Assembly: GCF_900455735.1 (NCBI RefSeq)
Contig: NZ_UAUI01000016.1
Location: forward strand, 1 to 64,000
DNA length: 64,000 bases
DNA from: Rhodococcus wratislaviensis
GTDB taxonomy: Bacteria > Actinomycetota > Actinomycetes > Mycobacteriales > Mycobacteriaceae
Direction of reading: 5' to 3'
Shown: positions 31,537 to 40,590 of the stretch, piece by piece
Layout of the letters: each line of letters begins with the position of its first letter
Numbering within the stretch: position 1 is the stretch's first letter
Notes under the pieces: generated by a model
The model's input: the letters and a program-made list of their open reading frames with translations, nothing else
Databases searched by the model: none
What the model was told of the DNA's origin: nothing
Made by a program: the position numbers and the translations under genes

Positions 31537-31559
31537 GTGTCGGATCCGCTCCCTAGACT
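31537..31559 (+). promoter_or_regulatory. polA promoter with partial PafBC/RecA-NDp-like motif
   Basis: GTGTCGGAT at 31537-31545, exactly 8 nt, then TAGACT at 31554-31559, followed by an 8-nt spacer to the polA GTG. The consensus I know for the RecA-independent damage promoter is tTGTCRgtg-N8-TAnnnT; the TGTCGG core and spacing match and the last two bases of the box do not. Confidence 0.4.
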
Positions 31560-31567
31560 GGGCAACC

Positions 31568-34312
31568 GTGAGCCCTGCAACCACCCCCCGGTCCACCACG
31601 TCCCCGACGTCCGGCGCAGCAGCGTCGTCCGACGATCGCCCCACCCTGATGCTGCTCGATGGCCACTCGCTGGCCTTTCGTGCGTTCTACGCCCTGCCCG
31701 CCGAGAACTTCAAGACACACAGCGGTCAGGTCACCAACGCCGTCTACGGGTTCACGTCGATGTTGATCAACCTGCTGCGCGACGAACAGCCCAGCCACGT
31801 GGCGGCGGCGTTCGACGTGTCCAGGCAGACGTTCCGGGCGGAGAAGTTCCCCGAGTACAAGGCCAATCGCAGCAAGGCTCCGGACGAGTTCAAGGGGCAG
31901 GTCGAGATCACCAAGGACGTCCTCGGAGCGCTCGGTATCCCGGTGATGGCCGAGGAAGGCTTCGAGGCCGACGACATCATCGCTACGCTCACCACCCAGG
32001 CCGAGGCGCTCGGCTACCGCGTCCTCGTGGTGACCGGCGACCGGGACTCGCTCCAACTGGTCACCGACGGGGTGACGGTGCTCTACCCGAAGAAGGGCGT
32101 CTCGGACCTCACCCGGTTCACGCCGGCGGCCGTCGAGGAGAAGTACGGGCTCACACCTGCGCAGTACCCCGACTTCGCGGCGCTGCGCGGCGACCCGAGC
32201 GACAACCTGCCGGGCATCCCGGGGGTGGGGGAGAAGACCGCCACCAAGTGGATCAAGGAGTACGGCGATCTCGTCGGCCTGGTCGACAACGTCGACAAGG
32301 TCCGCGGCAAGGTCGGTGACGCGTTGCGGGAGAACCTGCCGAACGTCCTGCTCAACCGGGAACTGACCGAGATGGTGCGCGACGTCCCGCTGCCGTACAC
32401 CCCGGACCAGCTGATGCTCGCGCAGTGGGATCGGGAGAAGATCCACGCGCTGTTCGACGACCTCGAGTTCAAGGTGCTGCGCGACCGGCTGTTCGCCACA
32501 TTGGCCCCGGTCGAAGCGGAGGCAGAGGAGGGCTTCGAGGTGCGCGGGGGCGCGCTCGATCCCGGAGCGGTCGCGGACTGGCTGGCGGCGCACGCGTCGA
32601 CGGGCGAGCGATCCGGTGTTTCGGTGGTCGGCACCCGCACCCCGTACGGCGGTGACGTGACGGCGATCGCCCTCGCGACCGCCGACGGCGAGGGCGCCTA
32701 TATCGCCACCGCTTCCGCCACCCCGGAGGACGAGAAGGCGCTCGGCGACTGGCTCGCGGACGCGGATCAGCCGAAGGCCCTGCACGAGGCCAAGTGGGCG
32801 ATGCACGCTCTGCGCGGACGCGGCTGGGTGCTCGGTGGTCTCACCAGCGACACCGCGCTGGCGGCCTACCTGGTGCGCCCCGGCCAGCGGACCTTCAACC
32901 TCGACGACCTGTCGTTGCGGTACCTGCGCAGGGAGCTGCGGGTGGAGGAGACCGGCCAGGAGCAGCTGTCGCTGCTCGACGACGCCGACCAGGTCGACGC
33001 GGAAGCCGCCGAGACCGAAATTCTCAGCGCCCGCGCCGTCCTCGACCTCGCGGCCGCGCTCGACACCGAACTCGACAACATCGAATCGACGGCTCTGCTG
33101 TCGGAGATGGAGCTGCCGCTGCTGGAGGTGCTGGCCGTCATCGAGGCGTCCGGTATCGCCGTCGACGGCACCCACCTGCACGACCTGCAGAGCCGGTTCG
33201 CGGCCGAGGTGTCCGAGGCGGCGGAGGCGGCCTACGGGGTCATCGGCAAGCAGATCAACCTCGGGTCACCCAAGCAGTTGCAGGTCGTGCTGTTCGACGA
33301 GCTGGAGATGCCCAAGACGAAGAAGACGAAGACCGGGTACACCACGGACGCCGAGGCGTTGCAGAACCTGTTCGAGAAGACGTCGCACCCGTTCCTCGAG
33401 CACCTGCTCGCGCACCGCGACGCGACGCGGCTGAAGGTGACGGTCGACGGCCTGCTGAAGACGGTCGCCGAGAACGGCCGCATTCACACGACGTTCAACC
33501 AGACCGTCGCGGCCACCGGCCGGCTGTCGTCCACCGAGCCCAACCTGCAGAACATCCCGGTGCGCACGGATGCGGGCCGGCAGATCCGGGACGGTTTCGT
33601 CGTCGGCGAGGGCTACGACTCCCTGCTCACGGCCGACTACAGCCAGATCGAGATGCGGATCATGGCCCACGTGTCCGGCGACGAGGGGCTGATCGAGGCG
33701 TTCAACACCGGAGAAGACCTGCACAGCTTCGTCGGGGCGCGCGCGTTCGGCGTGCCGATCGAGGAGGTCACGCCGGAGCTGCGCCGCCGCGTGAAGGCGA
33801 TGTCCTACGGGCTGGCGTACGGGCTGAGCGCGTTCGGTCTGGCTGCGCAGCTCAAGATCTCGACCGAGGAGGCCAAATCGCAGATGGAGGCGTACTTCGC
33901 CCGGTTCGGCGGGGTACGCGACTACCTGCACGAGGTCGTGGAACAGGCCCGCAAGGACGGCTACACGTCGACGCTGTACGGGCGCCGCCGCTACCTTCCC
34001 GACCTCACCAGCGACAACCGTCAGCGTCGCGAGGTTGCCGAGCGCGCCGCGCTCAACGCCCCCATCCAGGGCACGGCCGCCGACATCATCAAGGTCGCGA
34101 TGATCAACGTGCAGCGCTCACTGCGCGAGGCGGGTCTGAAGTCGCGGATGCTGCTCCAGGTCCACGACGAACTCGTGCTCGAGGTCGTCGATTCGGAACG
34201 GGAACAGGTCGAACAGCTGGTCCGCGACAAGATGTCCTCGGCCATCGAGCTGTCGGTGCCGCTGGACGTGTCCGTCGGCACCGGCCGCAGTTGGGACGCC
34301 GCCGCACACTAG
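31568..34312 (+). CDS. polA: DNA polymerase I
   Basis: 914 residues. Domains: 5'-3' exonuclease (about 25-310; LLDGHSLAFRAFYALP, RGDPSDNLPGIPGVGEKTA), an inactive 3'-5' exonuclease-like domain (about 320-510) and the polymerase (about 540-914). Motif A is LTADYSQIEMR (D690), the finger helix is RRRVKAMSYGLAYG, motif C is LLQVHDELVLEV. Replicates Okazaki junctions and fills repair gaps left by UvrABC. I place the start at the GTG at 31568; the frame is open 230 codons further upstream, antisense to livH, without homology. The mRNA is probably leaderless. Confidence 0.96.
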   Translation: MSPATTPRSTTSPTSGAAASSDDRPTLMLLDGHSLAFRAFYALPAENFKTHSGQVTNAVYGFTSMLINLLRDEQPSHVAAAFDVSRQTFRAEKFPEYKANRSKAPDEFKGQVEITKDVLGALGIPVMAEEGFEADDIIATLTTQAEALGYRVLVVTGDRDSLQLVTDGVTVLYPKKGVSDLTRFTPAAVEEKYGLTPAQYPDFAALRGDPSDNLPGIPGVGEKTATKWIKEYGDLVGLVDNVDKVRGKVGDALRENLPNVLLNRELTEMVRDVPLPYTPDQLMLAQWDREKIHALFDDLEFKVLRDRLFATLAPVEAEAEEGFEVRGGALDPGAVADWLAAHASTGERSGVSVVGTRTPYGGDVTAIALATADGEGAYIATASATPEDEKALGDWLADADQPKALHEAKWAMHALRGRGWVLGGLTSDTALAAYLVRPGQRTFNLDDLSLRYLRRELRVEETGQEQLSLLDDADQVDAEAAETEILSARAVLDLAAALDTELDNIESTALLSEMELPLLEVLAVIEASGIAVDGTHLHDLQSRFAAEVSEAAEAAYGVIGKQINLGSPKQLQVVLFDELEMPKTKKTKTGYTTDAEALQNLFEKTSHPFLEHLLAHRDATRLKVTVDGLLKTVAENGRIHTTFNQTVAATGRLSSTEPNLQNIPVRTDAGRQIRDGFVVGEGYDSLLTADYSQIEMRIMAHVSGDEGLIEAFNTGEDLHSFVGARAFGVPIEEVTPELRRRVKAMSYGLAYGLSAFGLAAQLKISTEEAKSQMEAYFARFGGVRDYLHEVVEQARKDGYTSTLYGRRRYLPDLTSDNRQRREVAERAALNAPIQGTAADIIKVAMINVQRSLREAGLKSRMLLQVHDELVLEVVDSEREQVEQLVRDKMSSAIELSVPLDVSVGTGRSWDAAAH

Positions 34313-34331
34313 GCGGCGGCGGTCCTCCGCC

Positions 34332-34700
34332 CTATTCGGCCGGCGCCTGCTCGGCGATCTGTTTGCGCACCTCGTCCATGTCGAGGGCCTTGACCTGCGT
34401 GACCAGATCCTCGAGCGCCGCGGGCGGCAGCGCACCCGGCTGGCTGAACACCAGCACACCCTCGCGGAACGCCATGATGGTCGGGATCGACCGGATGTTC
34501 GCGGCGGCGGCGATGCCCTGTTCCGCTTCGGTGTCGACCTTGGCGTGTACGACGTCGGGGTGCTGCTCCGACGAGGCCTCGAAGGTGGGGGCGAAGGAGC
34601 GGCACGGTCCGCACCACGATGCCCAGAAGTCGACCAGAACGACGTCGTTGCCGGTCACGGTCTCGTCGAAGTTCTGCTGAGTCAGAGTCTTGGTGGCCAC
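34332..34700 (-). CDS. trxA: Thioredoxin
   Basis: 122 residues with thioredoxin fold and active site WCGPCR near residue 30 (DFWASWCGPC), cis-proline segment SIPTIMAF. About 15 residues longer than E. coli Trx1 at the C-terminus (VRKQIAEQAPAE). Reduces disulfides; a possible electron donor for the peroxiredoxin at 1280. The GTG at 34700 has AAAGGA upstream. It converges on polA with a short GC-rich stem (GGCGG...CCGCC, about 34315-34331) between. Confidence 0.92.
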   Translation of the reverse strand: MATKTLTQQNFDETVTGNDVVLVDFWASWCGPCRSFAPTFEASSEQHPDVVHAKVDTEAEQGIAAAANIRSIPTIMAFREGVLVFSQPGALPPAALEDLVTQVKALDMDEVRKQIAEQAPAE

Positions 34701-34773
34701 GAGGGTCCTTTCGTTCGGTTACTGCTGTGCGTGTGCAACGCCGCGTCGCCGCCGATTCTTCCCTGCGGCTTGC

Positions 34774-35772
34774 TCAGCCGGTGCGCTCCGTGTCCCGGAA
34801 CGTGCGGCGGTACGCCTGCGGGGTGGTGTGACGCAGCCGCAGGAAATGCTGCCGAAGGACGGCGCCGCCGCCGAAGCCGACCCGTTCGGCGATCACGTCC
34901 ACCGAGAGGTCCGAGTTCTCGAGCAGGTGCTGCGCGGCCAGCACCCGCTGGTCGCTGAGCCATCGGGCCGGTGTGGTCCCGGTCTCGGCCTGGAACCGCC
35001 GCGCGAACGTGCGGGGCGACATGTTCGCCTTGGCCGCCACCGCGGTCACCGACAGGTCGAGGGCGAGGTGCTCGGTCATCCAGTCGAGCAGCGGCCCGAG
35101 CGTGTCGATCGTCGTCGACGGCAGCGGCATCGCCACGTACTGCGCCTGGCCGCCGTCCCGGTGCGGCGGGACCACCATCCGCCGCGCGATGCCGTTGGCC
35201 ACCCGGCTGCCCTGTTCCTTCCGCACGATGTGCAGGCACAGGTCGATACCCGCGGCGGTGCCCGCGCTGGTCAGGACGGGATCGTCGTCGACGTACAGGA
35301 CGTTCGGGTCGACGGTGGCCGCCGGATGGAGGTCGGCGAGCCGCTGGGCGTGCCGCCAGTGGGTGGTGCATGTGCGTCCGTCCAGCAGTCCGGCCGCACC
35401 GAGCACGAAGGCGCCGCTGCAGAGGCTGGCGACCTTGGCGCCCCGGTCCACCGCGGCCCGGAGTTTGTCGAGCAGGGGATCCATGCACGGGTCGGGCTGC
35501 TTCGCGCAGACGAAGGTGCCGTCCGCCTCGGCGTAGGTTCCGCCCGCGGGAACGACGATGAGGTCGGCGTCGTCGAGCCGGTCGAGGTCGTACGGGACGT
35601 CGATGCCGTAACCGAAGCGGGTGCGGATCGGTTCCGGTGAGCCGGCGACGAGCGAGAAGTCGTAGGTGGGGAGTCCGTCGTCGGATCGGTCGAAACCGAA
35701 CACCTCGCAGGCGACTCCGAGCTCGAACGCTTCGGTGAGCGGCATGAGCGGTACGACGACCTTTTTCAGCAC
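34774..35772 (-). CDS. GlxA-type regulator: DJ-1/PfpI domain plus AraC HTH
   Basis: 332 residues. The N-terminal class I amidotransferase-like/DJ-1 domain (about 4-180; DADLIVVPAGG, ASLCSGAFVLGAAGLLDGR) has the nucleophile-elbow cysteine in LCSGAF. The C-terminal AraC HTH is at about 225-325 (SPRTFARRFQAETGTTPARW, VGFGGGAVLRQHF). Inducer unknown. The GTG at 35772 has CATACT at 35784-35779 with a 6-nt spacer, a leaderless pattern. Divergent from the microprotein/EamA pair, which it may control. Confidence 0.88.
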   Translation of the reverse strand: MLKKVVVPLMPLTEAFELGVACEVFGFDRSDDGLPTYDFSLVAGSPEPIRTRFGYGIDVPYDLDRLDDADLIVVPAGGTYAEADGTFVCAKQPDPCMDPLLDKLRAAVDRGAKVASLCSGAFVLGAAGLLDGRTCTTHWRHAQRLADLHPAATVDPNVLYVDDDPVLTSAGTAAGIDLCLHIVRKEQGSRVANGIARRMVVPPHRDGGQAQYVAMPLPSTTIDTLGPLLDWMTEHLALDLSVTAVAAKANMSPRTFARRFQAETGTTPARWLSDQRVLAAQHLLENSDLSVDVIAERVGFGGGAVLRQHFLRLRHTTPQAYRRTFRDTERTG

Positions 35773-35853
35773 CGCCCCAGTATGGCAGAAATACGGTCAA
35801 CAATGTCGTTTCTGCCACTTTTTCTGAGGGGCCGATGGAACCAGGCTGAAGAC

Positions 35854-35970
35854 ATGACAATCCTGGTCGTGGTACTCCTCGTGTTCCTGGCGCTCGACGC
35901 GCTGGCGCTCGCCGGCCGCACGCCCGACACGCACAACGAAGTCATCCAGCACGGGGACTTCCGGTTTTGA
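35854..35970 (+). CDS. 38-residue single-pass membrane microprotein
   Basis: ATG at 35854; residues 2-20 form one hydrophobic helix (TILVVVLLVFLALDALALAG) followed by a polar tail (RTPDTHNEVIQHGDFRF) with two histidines. Three observations support it as a gene: CAGGCT (35842-35847) is 6 nt before the ATG as in many leaderless genes here, its stop overlaps the EamA start as TTGA, and without it the EamA gene has no promoter of its own. The family is unknown to me. It could be a small partner subunit of the transporter. Confidence 0.6.
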   Translation: MTILVVVLLVFLALDALALAGRTPDTHNEVIQHGDFRF

Positions 35971-36872
35971 GAGGGAACCTGGCGCTCCAGTACGCGGGCA
36001 CGGCGCTCGCCTGGGGCGCGAGTTTCCTCTTCATCAAGGTCGGTCTCGAGGGCCTGTCCTTCACGCAGGTCGTGCTGTGGCGACTCGTGTTCGGGGCGGT
36101 GACCCTCGGTGCCGTCCTCGGACTCACCCGAACACGGTTGCCGCGCGAAGCGGCGACGTGGGCGCACCTGTCGGTACTGGCGGTCGCCCAGTGCGTGGTG
36201 CCGTGGTTGCTGTTCAGCTGGGCCGAGCAGAGCATCAGTTCGGGCCTGGCCAGCATCTACAACGCGACCACACCACTCATGACGATGTCGGTGGCCCTGG
36301 CGTTCCTGCCGGGGGAGAAGCTCACGGACGCAAAGCTGTTCGGCCTCCTGCTCGGATTCACGGGGGTGGTGGTGGTGCTGGCGCCGTGGCAGGCGGGGAT
36401 CATCGGCAGCGTTCCCGCCCAGCTCGCGTGCCTCGGTGCCACCGCGTCGTACGGCGTGGCACTCGTCTACCTGAGGCGGTTCGTCCTTCCGCGAGGCGTC
36501 GGCACGCCCACCATCGCGTTCATGCAGGTGTCGATCGCGGCAGCCGCCATGCTCCTCGCCGCCCCGTGGGTCGCGAGCACGTCGATGCACCTGACCCCCG
36601 CGATCGTCGCGTCCATGATCGGGCTCGGGGCGTTCGGCACCGGGCTGGCGTTCGTGTGGAACACGAACGTGGTCCGCGGCTGGGGGCCCACCGCGGCCTC
36701 CACCGTCACCTACCTGACACCGGTGGTCGGCGTCGTGCTCGGCGCGGTCGCACTCGACGAGCACATCTCCTGGAACCAGCCCGTCGGGGCGCTCGCGGTG
36801 ATCGCGGGAATCGTCGTCACCCAACGGTCTTCGCGCAAGGCCGCCGAGACGGTCGCCGCGGACGCATCGTGA
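35967..36872 (+). CDS. EamA/DMT-superfamily transporter
   Basis: 301 residues with ten predicted membrane helices in two EamA repeats (WGASFLFIKVGLEGLSFTQV and, later, LPGEKLTDAKLFGLLLGFTG; GVALVYLRRF; TYLTPVVGVVLGAVALDEHI). Family members export amino acids or metabolites; substrate unknown. The start is a TTG overlapping the microprotein stop, with GGGGA upstream, so translation appears coupled. Its stop codon abuts the convergent LigT-like gene's stop. Confidence 0.88.
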   Translation: MRGNLALQYAGTALAWGASFLFIKVGLEGLSFTQVVLWRLVFGAVTLGAVLGLTRTRLPREAATWAHLSVLAVAQCVVPWLLFSWAEQSISSGLASIYNATTPLMTMSVALAFLPGEKLTDAKLFGLLLGFTGVVVVLAPWQAGIIGSVPAQLACLGATASYGVALVYLRRFVLPRGVGTPTIAFMQVSIAAAAMLLAAPWVASTSMHLTPAIVASMIGLGAFGTGLAFVWNTNVVRGWGPTAASTVTYLTPVVGVVLGAVALDEHISWNQPVGALAVIAGIVVTQRSSRKAAETVAADAS

Positions 36873-37394
36873 TCACGGCGGTGCCGTGACCACCCACTCG
36901 CGTTTGGCGTCCCCGTCCCACCGGCGCACCACCGACGCCCGGCCGATGATGTCGCCGCCGTCGAGCAGTCGCGCGGCCTCCGCGATCTGATCGGCCGGGA
37001 GTCGCCGCGCGAGAGTCACGTGCGGCGTCCACTCGCCCGGGCGGATGTGCGGCGTGAACTCCGTGGCGTGCGCCGCGAGATCGAACACGCTGCGGTGCAG
37101 GGACAGCAGCGCCTTCGACGGCACCACCAACCGGGACAGCGTGACATGCCTGCCGCCGAACATCACGAGCCCGCCCAGCCGGATGTGGAACGAGGGCGTC
37201 GCGATCCGGCGGCCCAGCAATTCGTCGATCTCGGGTGGGATGTGGCGTGCCACGAACAGGGTGATGTGGGGCCGATTCGATTCGGCGCGAACGCGAGTGC
37301 GGCTGGGCATCCCGGCATCCCACAGGCGTTGCCACTCCGCGCGCACGGCAACGTCGGTCGCTTCGTCGAACAGCAGTTCCACCGACTGGACCAT
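36873..37394 (-). CDS. 2'-5' RNA ligase (LigT/2H phosphoesterase) family protein
   Basis: 173 residues with the two HxT motifs of the 2H family, HITLF near residue 47 and HVTLA near 127. These enzymes act on cyclic phosphates or 2'-5' linked RNA. The ATG at 37394 (MVQSVELLFDEATD) is the start supported by homology; the upstream frame overlaps the dehydrogenase gene. CATCAT at 37408-37403 is 8 nt upstream and overlaps, on the other strand, the -10 of the divergent gene. Confidence 0.8.
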   Translation of the reverse strand: MVQSVELLFDEATDVAVRAEWQRLWDAGMPSRTRVRAESNRPHITLFVARHIPPEIDELLGRRIATPSFHIRLGGLVMFGGRHVTLSRLVVPSKALLSLHRSVFDLAAHATEFTPHIRPGEWTPHVTLARRLPADQIAEAARLLDGGDIIGRASVVRRWDGDAKREWVVTAPP

Positions 37395-37413
37395 GGTAGG
37401 CAATGATGGCCTC

Positions 37414-38508
37414 ATGAGCGGTGCTACGGCAAACATTTCCGATACCCGGATCGGGGTGCTCCTCGGCGACGGCATCGGTCACGAGATCGTCCCGGCCACC
37501 CAGCGGGTGGTCTCGGCCGCGGTGACCGCGGCGGGAGGCGACGTCGACTGGGTGGATCTGCCCCTCGGCCTGGGCGCCATCGAGTCGCACGGAACGCCGA
37601 TCCCCGACTCCACGCTCTCCGCGCTGGACGAACTCGACGCGTGGATCCTGGGCCCGCACGACAGCGCCGCCTACCCGGAACCGTTCCGCGGCCGGTTGAC
37701 CCCCGGCGGGGTGGTGCGCAAGAGGTTCGACCTCTTCGCGAACATCCGCCCCGCCCGCTCGCTCGAGGGCGTCGCCTCGACGGTCCCGGACATGGACCTG
37801 GTGATCGTCCGGGAGAACACCGAAGGGTTGTACGCGGATCGGAACATGTTCGCAGGCAGCGGCGAGTTCATGCCGACTCCCGACGTGGCACTGGCGGTCG
37901 GCGTCGTGACGAGGAAGGCGTGTGAGCGCATCGCGCACACCGCATTCGCGCTGGCGCGCACGCGCGGCCGCCACGTCACGATCGTGCACAAGGCCAACGT
38001 GCTGTCGATGACGACCGGATTGTTCCGCGACGTCTGCAGGGAGGTGGGGGAGCGCGACTACCCGGACGTGCGGATCGACGACGAGCACGTCGACGCCATG
38101 ACCGCGCACCTCGTCCGCAGGGGACGCGACTTCGACGTCGTGGTGACGGAGAACATGTTCGGCGACATCCTGTCGGACCTGACGGGTGAGTTGTCCGGCT
38201 CGCTCGGCACGGCCCCGTCGATCAACAGTTCCGAGACCAAGGTGATGGCGCAGGCGGCGCACGGAGCCGCCCCCGACATCGCGGGCCACAACCGGGCCAA
38301 TCCCACGGCGCTGATGCTGTCGGCCGCGATGATGCTCGAGTGGCTCGGGGACCGCCGCGCGGACCGGCATCTCGGCGGCGCGGCCCACCGGATCCGCGAC
38401 GCGGTCCGTGCGACGATCGCATCCGGAGTCGCCACGGCTGACCTGGGTGGACTCGCATCGACCAGTGAATTCACCGAGACGGTCCTCGCCCGGACACTCC
38501 GTCGCTGA
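37414..38508 (+). CDS. Isocitrate/isopropylmalate dehydrogenase family protein
   Basis: 364 residues of the NAD-dependent beta-decarboxylating dehydrogenase fold: LLGDGIGHEIVPATQRV, IVRENTEGLYADRN, VHKANVLSMTTGLFRDV, TENMFGDILSDLTGELSG, and GAAPDIAGHNRANPTALMLS. These cover the substrate arginines, catalytic Tyr/Lys and metal aspartates. It differs clearly from the LeuB form I know from mycobacteria, so tartrate, homoisocitrate or another malate-type substrate is possible. The ATG at 37414 has AATGAT 6 nt upstream. Confidence 0.85.
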   Translation: MSGATANISDTRIGVLLGDGIGHEIVPATQRVVSAAVTAAGGDVDWVDLPLGLGAIESHGTPIPDSTLSALDELDAWILGPHDSAAYPEPFRGRLTPGGVVRKRFDLFANIRPARSLEGVASTVPDMDLVIVRENTEGLYADRNMFAGSGEFMPTPDVALAVGVVTRKACERIAHTAFALARTRGRHVTIVHKANVLSMTTGLFRDVCREVGERDYPDVRIDDEHVDAMTAHLVRRGRDFDVVVTENMFGDILSDLTGELSGSLGTAPSINSSETKVMAQAAHGAAPDIAGHNRANPTALMLSAAMMLEWLGDRRADRHLGGAAHRIRDAVRATIASGVATADLGGLASTSEFTETVLARTLRR

Positions 38509-38535
38509 AACCGCCGCCACGGGCCGGGACAGGCC

Positions 38536-38551
38536 GTTAATGTTCGGTAAC
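38536..38551. promoter_or_regulatory. Possible GlnR-like half-site pair
   Basis: GTTAA-N6-GTAAC resembles the GTNAC-N6-GNAAC pattern of the actinobacterial nitrogen regulator GlnR, in the 154-bp gap before a polar amino acid ABC operon. Only one pair is present and one base deviates. A small CCCGC-AGAT-GCGGG hairpin follows (38556-38569). Confidence 0.25.
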
Positions 38552-38662
38552 GACGCCCGCAGATGCGGGTGCCGTAACCTACCGTTCGACTATTCGGAGT
38601 TCGCGAGTTCTCCGTCGCCGTAGCTCGCTCGGTGTACCACGATTTCCTTGGAGGACATGCCA

Positions 38663-39586
38663 GTGTCTGGTCGATCCGTCTTCGCGCGAGGCCGAGTGGC
38701 CCGCACCATCTGTGCACTGGCGGGTGGCAGTGCTCTGCTGCTCGCCGGCTGCGCCAGCAACACCGAGGGCGGTGGTACGCCCTCCGGAGAAGAGACCGTC
38801 GCCGTGGAAGTCGACAAGGTGGATGCCATCGCGGCGACACTGCCCGAGAAGATCGCCTCGTCCGGCAAGATCATCGTCGGTGTCAATATTCCCTACTCGC
38901 CCAACGAGTTCAAGGATCCGAGCGGCAAGATCGTCGGCTTCGACGTCGACCTCGTGGACGCCGTGGGCAAGGTGCTCGGCGTGACACCGGAGTACACCGA
39001 GGCGGACTTCGACAAGATCATCCCGTCGATCCAGGCCGGCAGCTACGACATGGGTATGTCGTCGTTCACCGACACCAAGGAACGCGAGCAGTCGGTCGAC
39101 TTCACCACCTACTTCAGCGCCGGAGTGCAGTGGGCGCAGCCCGCCGGGAAGTCCGTCGACCCCACCAACGCGTGCGGCCTGCGGGTCGGCGTGCAGACCA
39201 CCACCATCGAGGATCTCGAGGAGGTGCCCGCCAAGAGCGCGGCGTGCGTCGCGGCCGGTAAGCCGCCCATCGAGATCGTGAAGTTCGACAGCCAGGACGA
39301 CGCGGCCAACGCCGTCGCCCTCGGCAAGGTCGACGCGATGTCCGCCGACTCGCCCGTCACCGCGTACGCGATCAAGCAGAGCGACGGCAAGATCGAGGCC
39401 GCGGGCGAGGTCTTCGACGCCGCACCGTACGGCTGGCCCGTCGCGAAGGGTTCGCCGCTCGCGCAGACCCTCCAGCAGGCGCTGCAGCACCTCATCGACG
39501 ACGGCACCTACCGGACGATCGCCGAGAACTGGGGTGTCGAGGCGGGCGTCATCACCACGTCCCAGATCAACGGCGCCACGAGCTGA
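38663..39586 (+). CDS. Polar amino acid ABC transporter binding lipoprotein
   Basis: 307 residues. Signal peptide with lipobox LLAGC (Cys near residue 30), then a periplasmic-binding type 3 fold typical of glutamate/glutamine/arginine binders (GKIIVGVNIPYSPNEFKDPS, GFDVDLVDAVGKVLG, TEADFDKIIPSIQAGSYDMG). The GTG at 38663 lies 8 nt after GGAGG; the TTG at 38648 and ATG at 38657 overlap or crowd that site. First gene of a three-gene operon. Confidence 0.9.
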   Translation: MSGRSVFARGRVARTICALAGGSALLLAGCASNTEGGGTPSGEETVAVEVDKVDAIAATLPEKIASSGKIIVGVNIPYSPNEFKDPSGKIVGFDVDLVDAVGKVLGVTPEYTEADFDKIIPSIQAGSYDMGMSSFTDTKEREQSVDFTTYFSAGVQWAQPAGKSVDPTNACGLRVGVQTTTIEDLEEVPAKSAACVAAGKPPIEIVKFDSQDDAANAVALGKVDAMSADSPVTAYAIKQSDGKIEAAGEVFDAAPYGWPVAKGSPLAQTLQQALQHLIDDGTYRTIAENWGVEAGVITTSQINGATS

Positions 39587-39597
39587 GCGGTTGACGA

Positions 39598-40590
39598 GTG
39601 TCTGACGTGGAGAAGGCTCCGGACCGGTCCGGCACCGAGACGGGGCAGGAACCGGAACCGATCAAGGCGATCCCGCTGCGGCGGCCCGGCCGCTGGATCG
39701 CCGCGATCGTCGTCGGTCTGCTGCTGGCGCTGTTCGTCAACGGTGCGCGCACCAACGAGGCGTACCGGTGGGACATCTACGCCCGCTATCTGTTCGACGC
39801 ACGGATCTCGGCCGCGGCGTGGAACACCATCCAGCTGACGATCCTGTCGATGGCGATCGCCATCATCCTGGGTGTCGTCCTCGCCGTCATGCGGTTGTCG
39901 CCGAACCCGGTGCTGAAGGCGGCGTCGTGGGGGTACCTGTGGATCTTCCGCGGGACCCCGGTCTACGTGCAGTTGGTGTTCTGGGGGCTGTTCCCGTCGA
40001 TCTACAAGCAGCTGGATCTGGGAATCCCGTTCGTCCACCAGTTCGTGCACATCGACCTGCAGGGAATTAACGCGGCGTTCCTGTTCGCGGTGATCGGGCT
40101 GGGACTCAACGAGGCCGCGTACATGGCCGAGATCGTCCGGGCCGGCGTGAACTCGGTCGCCGAAGGGCAGACCGAGGCGTCGGTGGCACTCGGCATGACG
40201 TGGTCGCAGACTATGCGCCGCACGGTCCTGCCGCAGGCCATGCGGGTGATCATCCCGCCCACGGGCAACGAGCTGATCAGCATGCTGAAGACGACGTCGC
40301 TGGTCACCGCGGTGCCGTACAGCCTGGAGTTGTACGGACGTGCCAGAGACATCTCGGGCGCGAACTTCCAGCCCATCCCGCTGCTGATGGTGGCCGCCAC
40401 CTGGTACCTCGCCATCACCAGCCTGCTCATGATCGGCCAGTTCTACCTGGAGCGGTATTACTCGAAGGGTGCGTCCCGCAAGCTCACCCCGCGGCAACTG
40501 CAGGCGCTCGCCGACGCGCAGGGCAAGCCGCTCGTGATCGAGCCCGGGCCGGAGACCTTGCCCGACACACCCGGAGGGGAACGACGATGA
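39598..40590 (+). CDS. Polar amino acid ABC transporter permease (HisMQ type)
   Basis: 330 residues. A 35-residue cytoplasmic N-terminus precedes the first helix; four to five further helices follow, and the EAA loop is [20 protein letters not shown] with [17 protein letters not shown]. About 50 polar residues extend beyond the last helix. A single permease gene implies a homodimeric channel. The stop overlaps the ATPase start as ATGA. Confidence 0.9.
   Translation: MSDVEKAPDRSGTETGQEPEPIKAIPLRRPGRWIAAIVVGLLLALFVNGARTNEAYRWDIYARYLFDARISAAAWNTIQLTILSMAIAIILGVVLAVMRLSPNPVLKAASWGYLWIFRGTPVYVQLVFWGLFPSIYKQLDLGIPFVHQFVHIDLQGINAAFLFAVIGLGLNEAAYMAEIVRAGVNSVAEGQTEASVALGMTWSQTMRRTVLPQAMRVIIPPTGNELISMLKTTSLVTAVPYSLELYGRARDISGANFQPIPLLMVAATWYLAITSLLMIGQFYLERYYSKGASRKLTPRQLQALADAQGKPLVIEPGPETLPDTPGGERR

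Noticed and set aside
37414-38508. Assigning the dehydrogenase as LeuB
   Set aside because: The fold matches, but substrate-loop sequences differ from the mycobacterial LeuB I know and no other leucine gene is nearby; a specific name is not justified.
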